Assembly (NCBI RefSeq): GCF_037038585.1
Contig: NC_092521.1
Coordinates: 56,519,898-56,583,897 of the forward strand
DNA from: Patagioenas fasciata
Taxonomy: Eukaryota; Chordata; Aves; Columbiformes; Columbidae
DNA: 64,000 nucleotides
Direction of reading: 5' to 3'
The notes beneath the pieces were generated by a model. The model saw only the letters and a list, made by a program, of their open reading frames with translations, searched no databases and was not told the origin of the DNA. The position numbers and the translations under genes are program-made. The first letter of the stretch is position 1, and each line of letters starts with the position of its first letter. Below, piece after piece: positions 11,870 through 24,776 of the stretch.

Positions 11870-12680
11870 TATTTGCCTTCCCTCCACTTTCTGAGCAGAG
11901 CCCAGATCTGAATGACAGATGCCAAGCTCGGCAGCACTGCTCTGATCCCAGGGCACTGAGGCTCGGCAGCCGGGGGAGCAGCTGGGGCTTTACTGGGACT
12001 TGTGCTGTGGCCGTAAGCCCCGTAAGGAAGCTTACACTGGCAGGGGACCAAGCGTGGTGGCAAATCAGCCCTCCTCACCCCATCCCATCCATCGCTCTGG
12101 GTGAGGAGCGTGTAAGAGAAGCTGCTGTGTGGCTCCGGCGAGGCTTCCCAGCAGCTCAGCCTGCTCGTACAAAGAAAGTCTCTGACCCAGTTAGGCGGGT
12201 GTGTGCCAGCGTCCCAGAGCTCAGCGAAGCGGGGAAATCTATGCATCGACTTCAGCGGCACACACCAGCAATTTGCAAAGCTGGGGGCCAAGCGTGGTGG
12301 GAAGGCAGAGGTGCAGAAACCTGCTCCCAAGTTGTTGTTCGTGTCCAGGATGCAGATTTTGGTTTTATTTATCTGGGCTGTAGTTCAAGCGTGTTAAACT
12401 GGCAGTGTGTGTGTGGAGCAGAAATCCTGTCTCTCCACCTCCTCTGCTGCCCGTGTACCCGTACAAACATTTCTGAACCCTTCCAGTGGGCCAGATGAAT
12501 GATCTGCCTGTAAAGTACCCCAGTAAACAAAAAAAGGATTATTTTACAGACAGATTGTTTTCCCAAGCCACTTCAGTCCCTGGCCGCCGCAAGCAGCTGA
12601 CCTCAGGCACCAGAGGGGGTAGTAAGGGGGCAGAGAGGACGGCCCCATTCACAGATGGTGCCACAGTACACTAGTTCGAA
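11870..12680. other. GC-rich patch of unknown function
   Basis: This stretch is clearly richer in G+C and CpG than its AT-rich surroundings. It contains overlapping open frames on both strands (163 codons plus at 12007-12498, 153 codons minus at 11869-12330), neither recognisable. The string CCAAGCGTGGTGG occurs twice, near 12048 and 12288. It could be a regulatory CpG patch, a non-coding transcript or an unrecognised old repeat. Confidence 0.35.
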
Positions 12681-14345
12681 GTTTTCATCAAAGTGCAGTC
12701 TTAAAACTATTTGACTACACATATTGACTGAAATAAACTGTACTGAAGTTTGTCCTCCATTTGATTTTTCTTGCTAGCCAGAAGAAACTTCACTCAGCAT
12801 GCGTGTCCAGCAGCTCTCTGCATGAGAGAGAGCATTCATAACGCAGTTACTGCAGCGCACCAGCCAGACACTGAAATCCCCCAAAATGCTTAAACGTGGA
12901 CTCTTCGCCCTGCCAGCTGCTTGTCAAATGCTGCAGGTATTTTGCACCACATATATTATGGAGTACATAAGTGCGTCTGTGATTAGGCATCCAGAGCAGA
13001 TGAAGGTTTTTCTCCCTGAACACTGGCACAAAGATGTCTGTGCTCTGAAAAGTGCCTGCTTCCTCTGCAAGCAAATGGTGCTCAGCTTCCCAAAGCTGCC
13101 CCAGTCTGTGTCTGCAGCCCTCACCAGCTCACTGGTGAAGAACATTTTATACCTCCAGGCTTGCTGGCCTCGTTTCAGATAGTGTGCTCTGGTAAAATAA
13201 AGAGTGGAAATAGATGTAAACTCCAGCAAAATGGTCAGTGGCTGAGTCCGTTGCAGCATGTTTTGTTGAGCTTGTCAGGTTTTACCAAACAAGTATCAGC
13301 ATGTGTCGTATGTGCTGAAGGACTGGTATTTTCTCTTTGATTACACTAGCTAATCTCATAATAGTAAAGAAACTTGCATGTATTGGAGCACTTACCTAGG
13401 GGCCCACAGGCAGTATTCTCCATTTTACATCTAGAATTTGGTTTCTGTTTGCAATGGCTTCAATTAAAGCAATAAAAACATCCACTTACCACCAGCCAGT
13501 CAGTTACCAGCACTTGAGCTGTGCTGTTTCCTCAGCAAGGTTGGATCTGTTCAGTGTATGCACAGGACATGTGCAAGATCTTAGAATAATGAAATCAGAC
13601 TTAAGCCACTATATCAAATTAACAAAGACCGCACCTTTTTTCCTGGTAACTTCCTAGAGCTACCAAGACAGTTTAATTTTTTTGTCTTTGTCTCATTAGG
13701 GAAACTGTATGCTAAAATGTGCGCTCTTTCAGTACTATATTGCCAAGACTGAAACTGTAGAGAAGCCAGAATTATGGTTCCTACAGCAGTTTCCAACAGT
13801 ATGTTACAGTCGAGTCTTTCACAGAACCTCTCCAACACTAAGGAACGTGACAAATCATTTACCAACAGCAGAAAGAGGAGTTTCCATTTTCTTCTAATCC
13901 ATGCACAAGACATGACAATAGCACTATAGGACACTGCATTTACATACATGCTGTGTTCAAGTAGCAAAAGAACTACTTTATTAAAAAGAAGAATAGCTGT
14001 TGACACTAACTCTGGATTTCCATTGGGTTTTGCTCCTAAAGTTTTAATTTTAAGATGCATCCAATAGTGGGTTTGTCTTCTGTACTTTACAGTCCATTTT
14101 ATTTACACAGTGAATTCTAGACTTAAATGGATTGGAGGTCAAAGTGTGCCCTTTCTCATCACAGAATGGGAAGGTACTTATTTCTCAAGACAGATAAACA
14201 GAATTCTGTATCTCAGCATGATAAATGTTACTATTTTACTTACAAAAAAACATGTGGTATTTCCCTTGTATACTGCTAAGAAATCCATGCATACAAACAA
14301 TGTGCTGCAGTGCAGCCTGGTAACAAGACAGACAGACCCAGACCC

Positions 14346-14402
14346 ACCTCATACAGATGGTGTGAGAATTAATTAATGTTCACAAGGCACTTTCATTGTC
14401 AT
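14346..14402 (+). repeat. MIR/CORE-SINE-like scrap
   Basis: ACCTCATACAGATGGTGTGA followed by GAATTAATTAATGTTCACAA and GGCACTTT follows the amniote core pattern ACCTCACAGGGGTGTTGTGAGGATTAATTAATGTTTGTAAAGC-CTTT. It lies in intergenic DNA downstream of IMPA2. Confidence 0.55.
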
Positions 14403-14466
14403 TGGTTTTATATAATTACTGAAATCCATTCCATCATACTGAATACTTCAGTGCACACCCTAATAT

Positions 14467-14510
14467 ACAGCATTTATACATTCATTCTACAGCATTTATA
14501 CATGCACTCT
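14467..14510. repeat. 22-bp tandem duplication
   Basis: Two adjacent copies of ACAGCATTTATACAT followed by a CACTCT/TCATTCT end, with about three differences between copies. Confidence 0.7.
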
Positions 14511-17239
14511 CTGCAACCTTTCAGACACACTACCACTGCGTGCTCCGTTAGTATCACAACCTAATACACTGTGCGTTCTTCAGTTAGCTGCTGATTTTGG
14601 TTTTAATAAAAGCTGTTATTCTTTTAGTGAACACTCCGAATTTTTATAATGTAGCTATTAAAACTATTGCTTCCTAACTCACTGAAACAAATGGACCCCA
14701 AATTGAGGCCTGAGCCTTCTTGCCAACACTTACTGGGGTGAATTAGATAAATTAGTGGAATTGCACCTGTTTGCAGGAGGAAAAAAAATAGCCAAAATAA
14801 TTACTCACAGGTAGAACCTTCTATCTGATCACAGGGAGGGAAAGTATCCTCTGGCTCAGGAATGCCCAGTTTGCAGTGTGGAAAAGTAATCAGATCCAAA
14901 ACCTAGCAATGTCAGTCAAAATCACTGCTAATGGATATGTGCCAATACAATTTGAAAAAAATACTATTCATATACTGCCATGCAGCCTTATTTTTCAGTA
15001 TTGAGTGGTGGAACAGTAATATTTTACTTCTATATACGTATATATAATAAATTACAATTGAGGCCAGAATATTTTTTTTATTATTATTTACAGTTACTCA
15101 TGCAAAGGCTCACAAAAATTATCTTAAAATTTCTGAGTGTTTGTGTCTCCAGCCACCTGTCACTATCAAATTCAAAGTATTAACCAGCGGAAAGAAAAAA
15201 TTTATTCAGATATGTTTGTGAAGGTAAAAAGGCTCACAAACACACTCTTTGCACAGAATGATTATGCTAGGTATTAAAAGGGTCAGTAGGGAAGGGATAA
15301 ACTTCACATTAAGCTGGAAACCTCTTCAAGCGTGAAATGTCTGTGTCTTTTAACAGTGCTTTTCTTTAAGCCATAAGTATATAATGGCAGTATTTGAATT
15401 TAAGGCTATTTGAGAAAACAGAAGTATATATGAAAGTGCACTGTTGCTTTACCAGTGACACAGCAGTCCTTCGAAATACTATGACATTAACGGTCACTTA
15501 TAAGACCGTGAATTGGATAGATTCATGGTGGAAATACTGGTTTATTCTAGTTTGAAATTAGTTCAAGCATTATTAGCCAGGCCGTCAGACAACGTGGAAC
15601 TACAATCAGAATTTCATCACTTTTGTTTGTCCATTGCAATAAGTGGCACATTGTTCTTCTGAGAAACACAGATATTCTCTCTTGCCAAAGGCTGTTTAAT
15701 GTTGGTTTTGTTGAGGAGTACCACCAGATTATGCTGGTGAGCCCCGCTTAAGAAAATGGGGGCTAAATCCTCTACTGGCAAAAGGGGACACAACTTTGGT
15801 GATGTAGCTCAGCAAAACTATCAATTGTCTTTGTACTGAAATAACAGCTAAGTCTTCTGCAATACAAGTATTTACATCCATTAGGTGCCACATAGTCAGG
15901 ATTTCTGGATATACTGGGTGATTCTAAAGCATTGTTTCAGGTGTTCAGCATGCCTCAGGGTCATGCTTAGCATTTCAGACAATAAATATTTTAACAATTC
16001 ATTTACTGTAAAATATAACAATTCTTATACATACATGCAGAAACTTAGAAATTTGATGCTAATCCTCTCCTGCCTGGCACCTGTTATAATCATTTACTAC
16101 TTGTAAAAGGGACCAGACATGCTTCATTAACAGAATATTAGTATTTTGCATTCACTTTTCAAATGTAGAAATAAATATACAATGTAAAAGGACTCACCAG
16201 TTTTTAATACTGAGAAAATCACTTATATTTTACTGGAGATTTTTTCAGATGCATTGCATCCATTAATTATTTTATCTAGACATAAAACCGCAGTGGGAGG
16301 AGAAATTAGTCTTACAGATGCAGCCTGACTTCAAAAGATATTAAAGTGAGTTATTTACACCCCACTGACTCGCTAGTCTGTATTAAATCTGAACCTAAGT
16401 CTACATCTGGAAACAATCAAGAAGACATGAAAGTCATTATAATCTATATAGACTTTTCTTCTCCACAGTTTTGTCTATGATGTCCTTCTGTAATTATTCT
16501 ATTGGAAGCTAAGAGTAATTACCTTTAGATGTTTTATAAAGTCAAGGCAAAGATACATTATATGTCTGATAACCTTCTTTGGATCAAGAAACCAAAGACC
16601 TTACTAATTCCTCATGTAAGCATGTGCAATTTCAATGAATGTTCTCCACCCACTGTTATCAGTTGAATTTAAGCTCATTTCCACCATACGGAGATTTCAT
16701 CATGAAAACATCATTTTAAAATGCAGAAAGAAAGAGAAAGTCTGTGTTGTTCTATCTGTAAATAGCTTTCATGTTGCACACACCTCTCAGTTTAAACAAG
16801 TTCTGAGATCGTACAAGCTTTAATCAAGATATTTCTGTTCTCCAGTTACTGGAGAAGAGACTGAGAAGTGACAAATCCACTCAGGAGGCAGTACAGTCAA
16901 ACTTCACATGTGAAAAGGATGCTCAGATGAAATAAATACAAAGTGACTTATAGTAGCCATAGAAGAGTAGAATTTAATTAAAACCTGCAAATGTTGAATA
17001 GATCCTTTTTCTTCTCCCCACTGACAGAAGTCCAAGCCCTAGATTTTCATCATCGTTATGACTGCTTTGAGTTCCACTTCCCATTTATTCCTCCTGCAAA
17101 TCAGACAGTTTATCCTAATAGCCAGCCTCACAAATTCACTGTCAGGGCCCCAAGTGCACTCACCTGCCCCAAACTTCAGCTGGCCACATCCAAGACAAGC
17201 TGACAAGTTCTGTTTTGAAGAAAGACCTGAAAAAAAGCA

Positions 17240-18812
17240 TCAGCAAGGGTTCTTCCCATGGAACGTGCTTTAAAGCTGAAGTACTGCCTCCTGAACCCGA
17301 CACATGCAAATCCATGGGACCAGACAGGGTGCAACTAAAAGTGCAGTGGGAACTGGCTGATGTTGTTGTGATGCCACTTCTGATGGTCTTTGAAATATTA
17401 GCGTGATCTGGGGATGTTCCTGAGCACTGGAAGAAGGCAATGTCACTCTTACCATCAAGGAGGACAAAAAGGAAGACCTCACACAAGCCAGTCAGCCTCA
17501 CATCAGGCCCCGGGAAGATGATGTTCCAAATAATCCTAGAAACCATTTCAAAACACATTAAAGACAGGAAGGTAACTGGGAATAGTGAGCATAGATTTAC
17601 GAAAGGGAAATCAAACTTAACTGACCTGATAGCCTCCTATGGTGCAATGACTAACTCAGTTGATGTTTATCGTGACTTTAGTTAGGCTTTCCCCATAACC
17701 TCCTGTAACATTCTCATGGACAAACTGATAAGGTACAGACTAGACAAGTGGAAAATGAAGTGGGCTGGAAATGGACTGAACAGCTGGGTCCAGAGGGTTG
17801 TGACAAGTGGCAAAAAGTCCAGCAGATAGCAGTCACTAGCGGAGTATCCCCAGGGCTTGACACTGGGACCAAAACCTCTTTGTTAGTGACCTAGATGATG
17901 GGACAGAGTGCACACTCAGCAAGTTTGCAGATGATACAAAACGGGGAGGAGTGGTTGATACACCAGATAGTTGTCCTGCCAGTCAGAGTGATCTCAATAG
18001 CCCAGAGAAACGGGCAGACAGGAACTTTATAGAATTCAGTGAAGGGAAATGCGAAGTCCTACATCTGAAGAGGAACAGCCCTACACACCAGTACTAGGCA
18101 CTCCAGGAGCTGATCGGATGGAAAGCAGCTTTGTAAAAAAGACCTGGGAGTATGGGTGAACAACAAGTTGACCATGAGCCAGCAATGTGCTCTTATCTCA
18201 AAGAAGCCTTGCAGTGTCCTGGGCTGCATTAGGAGAAGTGTTGCCAGTAAGCAGGTCAAGGGAGTTGATCCCTCCCCTCTGCTCAGCACTGGTGAGGCCA
18301 CAGGTGGAGTGCTGGGTCCAGTTCTGGGCTCCCCACTACAAGGGAGAAAGACTGGAGCATACTGGAGCAAGTCCAGCAAAGAGCCACTAAGATGATTCAG
18401 AGCTTGGAGGAGAGGCTAAGAGAGCTGGGATTGTTTAGCCTGGAGCAGAGAAGGCTCGGGAGGATCTTATTGAAGTATAACACATACATATTAATATCGG
18501 GTGCAATGGAGCAAGGAAGATGGAGTCAGACTCTTCTCAGCAGTGTCCAGAGACAGAACAAGAGACAATGGGCACAAATTGAACTACAACAATTTTGTTT
18601 AAACATAAGAAAAAGCTTTTCTGCTTTTTATTTGAAGGGTGACTGAGCACTGGAACAGGTTGCCCTGAGAGGCTATGGGGATATCCTTGGAGATATTCAA
18701 AACCCCACTGGACACAGCCCTGAGCAACATGCTCTGGTTGATTCTGCTTTGTGCAGACAGGTTGAACCAGGCAATCCTGAGAGATGCCTTTGAGCTTCTG
18801 CAATTCTGTGAT
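17240..18812 (+). mobile_element. CR1 LINE, decayed, with reverse transcriptase region and 3' end
   Basis: This is a 5'-truncated CR1 retrotransposon in plus orientation. Conserved protein pieces appear in order across several frames: KSMGPDRVQLKV, ELADVVVMPLL, PVSLTSGPGK, HRFTKGKSNLTDLIASY, a SKFADDTK reverse-transcriptase motif (near 17917), GKCEVLHLKR, KKDLGVWVNNKLTMSQQCAL, KKPCSVLGCIRRSVASKQ, and [18 protein letters not shown]. The order follows the CR1 ORF2 C-terminal half. The end carries the CR1 3' region (AGGTTGCCCTGAGAGGCTAT, then TTCTGTGAT). Multiple frameshifts and stops make it non-functional. Confidence 0.93.
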
Positions 18813-20065
18813 CCCTCCTCAGTGGCTGTTACAGGATTCTTAGCCAACATCTTCTCCAAGACACAAACGAAAACAAAATCAAGCACCATCAGCATACAGA
18901 TGTTAGCAGAAAACAACTGTACTATCGGACATCTAGAGATGAAAACTAATCTTCATGGTTTTAAAGCTTAAAAAGAGTAAAATGAACAAGATGGGCTAGG
19001 TAGCACCAATCTGTAATGAAAAGCTGGAAAACTCTTCTTTGTGATGCAGTGTGACAGTAATGTGATGAGCAGTAGCTCTCTGCCATTGCAAGGCTGTACT
19101 GAAAAGCAAGGTACACAGGTAACCTCAGGAATCTGATCTACTCCTTTGCTCCCTTAAAGCTTTGCTTTCAGTCTACCTTAGGTAAACCACTACTTCGAGT
19201 GAAGTAGAATACTGAAAACAAACAAAAATGTCCCTGTTCCTAAATAAACTGAAAGTAAAGCTCTAATTACAGAGAAACAATTCACTGCCAAACAGAATGT
19301 CACAGAACAGGATTGGTATGACTAGAAGATGTCTGAACTGAATTTCATTAAAGGATATAATTTCTTTCTGAATCTCATAAAAAAGATCAAAACATCTTCA
19401 GCGTAAGTGCTGTAAGTACATTTAATTCAACCTGTATGCTGAACTATGGAAATGGCCAGGAATATTTAGCTGTGGCTAACATGTTGTTGCTTTTTGTCTC
19501 CTCTTTAATTACTGTACTCTCTCCACAGCTCAGTCATCCAGTATAGGCCAGTTTTCACTCTCAAAACCTAAATCCACTATCGTCATATGTTCATAAAGGT
19601 TCTTAAATACACATATGCACAGAATCCTCTCACCTGCTTACAAAAGACAAGTTCTTCCCACCATTAAAATAAGAAGATAACCGAAATACTGGGAAAGCAC
19701 ATTCCTCTCGTTTATGCAGCATGTGTTATACTGTTTATCTAATTAAATTGTAATTTCCTTTGGACAAGACACAAGTGCAGAGCAGCATGCAAATTTGGCT
19801 TCCAAAGAAAGACTGAAAAATGCCAAACTGAGAAACAACAGTCATGCACAGCTCAGGGTGCAGGGATTCCCTGAGTCAGCCTTTACCTTTGATAGCTGAA
19901 AAGCTTCCTGGGTTAGGCCATAAACAGTTTTGATAGCTATACAAACAACTTCAAACAAGGATATATTGTTATATATTCATGAAGCCTTTGCTGCAGCTTC
20001 AGACTCCGTTTGATCGGCAGCCCTGCCAGAGAGCCACTGCAGCAACCCTTAGCCTGATACTATGA

Positions 20066-20142
20066 AGCGCTGAGGAGCAAATCCTACTCGCACTGAAAGA
20101 AATGAAAAAATTCCCATTTACTGCAGTAAAATAGGTAAGATC
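20066..20142 (-). repeat. Possible ancient dispersed SINE-like scrap
   Basis: AGCGCTGAGGAGCAAATCCT, then CACTGAAAGAAATG, then AAATTCCCATTTACTGCAGT resembles the common amniote motif AGCAAATCCTGCTC..ATTGAAATCAATGG..AACTCCCATTGACTTCAGTGGG. The family name is uncertain. Confidence 0.4.
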
Positions 20143-22821
20143 CTAAGTTTCAGTGCTTCTGCTAACATTGTTGTCACTCTGTGACATCATACCTTGAAAA
20201 TGCCCTTTATATGAGTAGTAGGGATTTTTAAAAGAAAACAAAAAAGTGGAAGCCTCAAACAGAAATGAAATGCTTGATGCATTACCTAAAATCCTGGCTG
20301 AACATACAGCAAAGCTGATGTGACTACTCTTAAAATTACTAGATGTTTCCTCCAGCAGTGTAATGTCAGTATTGCCACAGTTCCCTTCCAGCAAGAGATT
20401 TTAATGTTATTATCTTTGCTCTGACAAATATCTTTCCCATTGACAAATCACAGGCCTTTATTATCTTCCTGATGGCTCAAAAAATAAAATAGATTGTTTG
20501 AAACAGTTCCAATTTTGTGCATACATCAAGAATAGAGCTTGGTCTTAACACAGAGCCACCTGCTAACAGCCAAGTATATTAAGGCTAAATCCTTAGAATC
20601 AGAACTGGCTGGTGTTGAAAACACATATTGATAATTAGAAAATAATGGATGGAAAATATATAAGTCAATTTTAACCAACAGAAACCTTCTATTCCTACCC
20701 ATGTTGAATTTAAACTGCTGTCTCTGTTTCCTAGAAAACTACAGTTCTTGGAATCTTTTTCCTGTCTGTTTATCTGTATCAAAGGACTTTGAGGGAGGGA
20801 AGTTAAAAAGCAGATCATCAAAACAAACATAACTATGCAGCAATCCTGTTGCATCTTTAAATATTTGTAAACCAGCACACATACTACATGTGACATTTGA
20901 GAGAGAATCTTTTGGCAGTTACCAACACTTCCAGATTTTAATTTCAGAGGTGCGCAAATTTCTGTCCACAATGATTCTCTTCAGTAGTGAAATGAGCTGC
21001 CAAAGCCAGAGGGAAAAGAGCGCAATGTGACACAGCACATCTCTGATCAGTGTTTGGATCAAGAAGATCTGATGGAGCAGCTCACTCTGAAAGATATGTT
21101 CGGTCTGGAAGTTTGAAACTACCTTGTTTTCAGACTGATTATTGATTCCACTCTGCCTCATGCACTGGGGGACATTTCAGATGCCGTCATCTGTGCATGC
21201 CTGAGAGACTATGACAAAACGTCTACATTCAATCTCATTTTAAATCAAACAACTAGTTCTGGTGTATTAGCTGGCAAGTACATGTGGTGGCTTAAGGCCA
21301 TGCAAAAGCAGAATATTTTCTGCAAATCCTGATGACTGTGTTTATTTATTTCTGCTTAGAGTTGTATGAAAAAGTGAGGAGAGTGCATATACAAGATCCT
21401 TAGGTATTTTTTTCATTCCTTCTCAGGACTGTACAGAAAAAGTCAAACAAAATCTGATGTGGTTATTGATCTAGCAACATTTGATCCCTTTCTGCTCATT
21501 TTCCTGAAATGTTGTTGACGTGACGAGTAGACGGCTGCTGCCTGGGGCTGTCCTTGGCTGTCTGGCTGTCCTGCACCACCTGTCAGCTCAGGGCTTGTGG
21601 AGCTGTCACTTGGCCTGACTCTACTCCTGCCAATTCACAAAAAAATTTCCCTTTCCTAGAGGCCAACTGACCGGCCTGGCTTGCCCATAGAGGGCAGTCC
21701 TACATCGGCATGGGTTTATGTGCCCATGCACTCAGACTCACACTGCCTGGGCTGGAGGCCGACTGACCATACTGGAGTTCTTCCATCCGTCCCAGTCGGC
21801 AGGCCACAGTGAGGGACAGACTCACTCCACACCTCTGGCACTGCCGATGTGCTGCAATCCAGGAGCACAAGAGCAATGGTTACAAAACCTCACATTACAC
21901 CTCTCCTTGAGCTCCATAAGAGGAATTAATTTCTGTGCATGCATCTCTCTGGTTAATGCTTGCATAGCCTCTCAAGCAACACATTGGCACTGCATACCTA
22001 ATGCTTCTGCACTTCTACAAGTATGCGTGCTAGGAGGAAAAGACTGAACACATAATCAAAGACAGAAAGGATTCATTCTACGGGATCACGGTTCTACATG
22101 TACCCACCATAAGAAATGAAATGGACATTTGACACTGACAGAAAAAAGCCGGCATCATAGAAGGGAATATACTATGCAGAAAAGCCAATTAGATATGAAT
22201 ATGGTTAATATGTCAAAATAGGGTAAGGTGCTCCAGATAGATCTGCAGAAACAACACAAAATGTGACCAATCTCTACAAGATTTAGACCAAAATGACAGT
22301 TTGGCCTAAGAAATGTGTGCCTCAAAGCTGGAGCAAGAAAGCAGCAACTGGCAGATCGCAGCAGGGATAGCCAAAGCCTTTGCAAGACACCTGCAGCCAA
22401 GAGCCTTGGAGAATCCACTCTGAGCAGATCCGAGCTCCCAGGTCTGCACTTAGCCCCAACACAGTGTGCTCATCAGCCTCTTCCAGGGGATACAGCTCAG
22501 AAGGCAGTCAGAGCACACACTTCAGCCAGATCCCTCATCCCCACATTTTCCCTAAAAATTGAATTTAATTGGCATAAAACTCTTAGAGTTAAAACAGGCT
22601 GACCTTTTACCTTGGGTATGCTTATGTCAGTATATTGCACATATAAAAGTACAGCTTGTTCTCTCCCTGTCCCCTGGTGGTCCCCAAGAGTGACTACATC
22701 AGCATTGTTTTCTTCTTTCTTTAAAAGCAAGCAAAAAAATCCAACCCCAAAACATTAAAAAATGGTGAGTAGGGCAAAGTTTAGCTGAGAAAGTTGTTGA
22801 GACAGACACCTTGGCTGAGTG

Positions 22822-22886
22822 CCCACCAAAATCAATAGGAGTCTTTCAATTTACTTAATAGACTTTGACTGAGCCCTAAGTGAAGG
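22822..22886 (+). repeat. Possible ancient dispersed SINE-like scrap
   Basis: CCACCAAAATCAATAGGAGT, then CTTTCAATTTACTTAATAGA, then CTTTGACTGAGCCCTAAG matches the amniote motif AAATCAATGGGAGTCTTTCCATTGACTTCAATGGGCTTTGGATC-GGCCCTAAG at most positions. Confidence 0.45.
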
Positions 22887-23271
22887 AGGCAAGGGGGCGA
22901 AATCTGTGCTGATTACCCACTAACAAAGAAGTGTTTGAAATAATCTGCTGCCATCTGTCTTTGTTTTGCTAACCCACTCAGCTGGGCCTGAATGGAAAAT
23001 CCATCAGATGAATAGAGAATCAATTATCGCAAGAAGGATATGTTTGCATTTCTCACCTTCCATAAGAACTACCCCCATCGATGATGTGGGAGATTTCCTT
23101 GCATAATTACAACAAACCATCATGAATTTAAGAGGCTGTGGCTGTTACATACATATGTATGTACGTAATCCAAGCTATAAAAATAACTAGGTTTCTTCAG
23201 CCTCAAAGAGCTGCTAAAAGATTCGTGTTCTACTCAGAGAGACAAATTACAATACCTGGTTTTGGGGGTAG

Positions 23272-23325
23272 AAAGGAGTTTAAGCCTCTTTCAATAAAGG
23301 AGTTTAAGCCTCTTTTAATAAAGGA
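23272..23325. repeat. 24-bp direct tandem repeat, 2.3 copies
   Basis: Unit AAAGGAGTTTAAGCCTCTTT plus CAAT/TAAT occurs at 23272-23295 and 23296-23319 with one mismatch, followed by a partial AAAGGA. Confidence 0.9.
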
Positions 23326-24669
23326 TTGGTAGTATTTCATGTGATTGCTCAGCTCTTGCCAACTATATGAACACGGAGCTGATTAGAGGAATCTAATGCT
23401 ATTGCACGCAGTGTTATATGTATATATGTCTACCTGGAGAGGAAAAAGGAATACCACTATGGAGACGAGAAAAGCTACAGAAAACCAGATTATTTGATAC
23501 AATCTAACAGGAAGACAAATCCTCTTTTTAGAGTAAACACATATAAGCAAGAATATAGAAGCTTAGCAACAATCTGACAAATCATTATTCAGTGTTGCAG
23601 AGGGAAGGAGAGGACAGCGTTGATGCCTGTTTAGGGGATGTGAAGTTTATTTCTGTGGGAAGGAGTGGCACATGCAACAGTCTGTGAGTCAAGTGGGACA
23701 CACAGCTACACAAAAGCCCTTCAGCCTTTTGCTCTCATTGCAAATACATAATGGTTTATCAGGCTCCTAACCAAACAAAATAACTGGAAATATAACTTCT
23801 TTGGCAACTCTTCATCAGGCAATAATACCACACAGAAAAGCTACAGGTCTTGTTCACATTTCCTCCAGAGGGGAAAATTAACCACAGTTTTATGTTATTC
23901 CCTCTACCAGGTGATCAAGAGTAGGATTTTTCCATCAGAGAGCACTACCCTTTGCCCATGGTGAAATAGTCTCCTTCTAAGTGAATATGTTTTCCTCAGA
24001 CCATCACAAATCATGACCAGCCTAACGTGATCTGTAATAAATAGGTCTTCAGATTCCAGGGAGTTACTTTGGGTTTAGTCACATAAAAAAAGGGCACACA
24101 TGCAACTGAGGCCCACACCATGTTTTTGGGTACCTTCCTGAAGCATCCAGAAGATTTTACCGCCTGACTCCAAAGAAATTGCTTCCTAATTTCAAATTTG
24201 CGTAAGACCCAGGCAGTAGTTATAATTTTCTCAGCACACTACGCTTTGCAGATATAACAAAGATTTGCTATAACTTTACAGGAGTTGAGTGCCATTTCAG
24301 AAGAGGTAAATTTGTATGACATGCATGTCCAAAGGTAACAAAACAATGATAAAAGTATTTAACCTTGGTGACTCATGCAGAAGAAGCCCATGATTTCTGC
24401 TGCATGAACATAGCCATAACCATGTTTTTTGAACCTCATGGAAGCCAGCAGAATGACAGACAACCAGACTCACATCTGCTCTTTGACCCCAAAGTTACTC
24501 CACAATAAGGTGTCACAGGAACAGAGTCATTCTCAGTTATTTATCATGGGAACATGGGTGAATGTGACAGTGGATATTCCAGTACTGTATGTGTTTAAGA
24601 GCTCCAGGTAGTAGTAATATGTCCCTAGTATCTGTCAGAAAGATAATGGCTCAAGTGTGACCATGAGAT

Positions 24670-24776
24670 AAGGCTGGCAGCCCTGTATCCTCCTCAACAT
24701 GTTCCACTCACTTCATTTCAGAAACTAAGCAAGACTGGGCCAGGTGCTACTTGGATGATAGACCACCAAGAACACA
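24670..24776 (+). repeat. 5S-rRNA-derived element (AmnSINE1/SINE3-like head or 5S pseudogene)
   Basis: The stretch aligns along most of the 5S rRNA gene. CCTCAACATGTTCC followed by CACTTCATTTCA matches CCTGAACGCGCCCGATCTCGTCTGATCTCG with one gap. GAAACTAAGCAAGACTGGGC matches the 5S A-box region GAAGCTAAGCAGGGTCGGGC. TACTTGGATGATAGACCACC matches the C-box region TACTTGGATGGGAGACCGCC. Homology fades after CCAAGAAC. The many substitutions rule out a functional 5S gene. In amniotes, 5S-headed SINEs (AmnSINE1) are the usual explanation, but I could not recognise a tRNA-like or Deu domain downstream. Confidence 0.75.

Larger units (their letters stand above)
12681..17239. other. Intergenic DNA without recognisable genes
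   Basis: No open frame here shows a recognisable protein. Small items are a MIR-like scrap (14346-14402), a 22-bp tandem pair (14467-14510) and short TA-rich palindromes such as 15031-15044. Confidence 0.55.
18813..24669. other. Intergenic DNA, no gene recognised
   Basis: This AT-rich stretch holds only small items: SINE-like scraps near 20066 and 22826, a perfect 18-bp palindrome at 23146-23163 (TACATACAT and its complement) and a 24-bp tandem pair. Open frames of up to 128 codons (for example 20585-20971 minus) are unrecognisable. Confidence 0.55.

Noticed and set aside
12007-12498. 163-codon plus and 153-codon minus open frames in the GC-rich patch
   Set aside because: They overlap on opposite strands, lack recognisable domains and splice structure, and are explained by base composition.
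13614-14060. A 148-codon minus-strand open frame
   Set aside because: No similarity, no splice or poly(A) context, and no conserved-looking composition.
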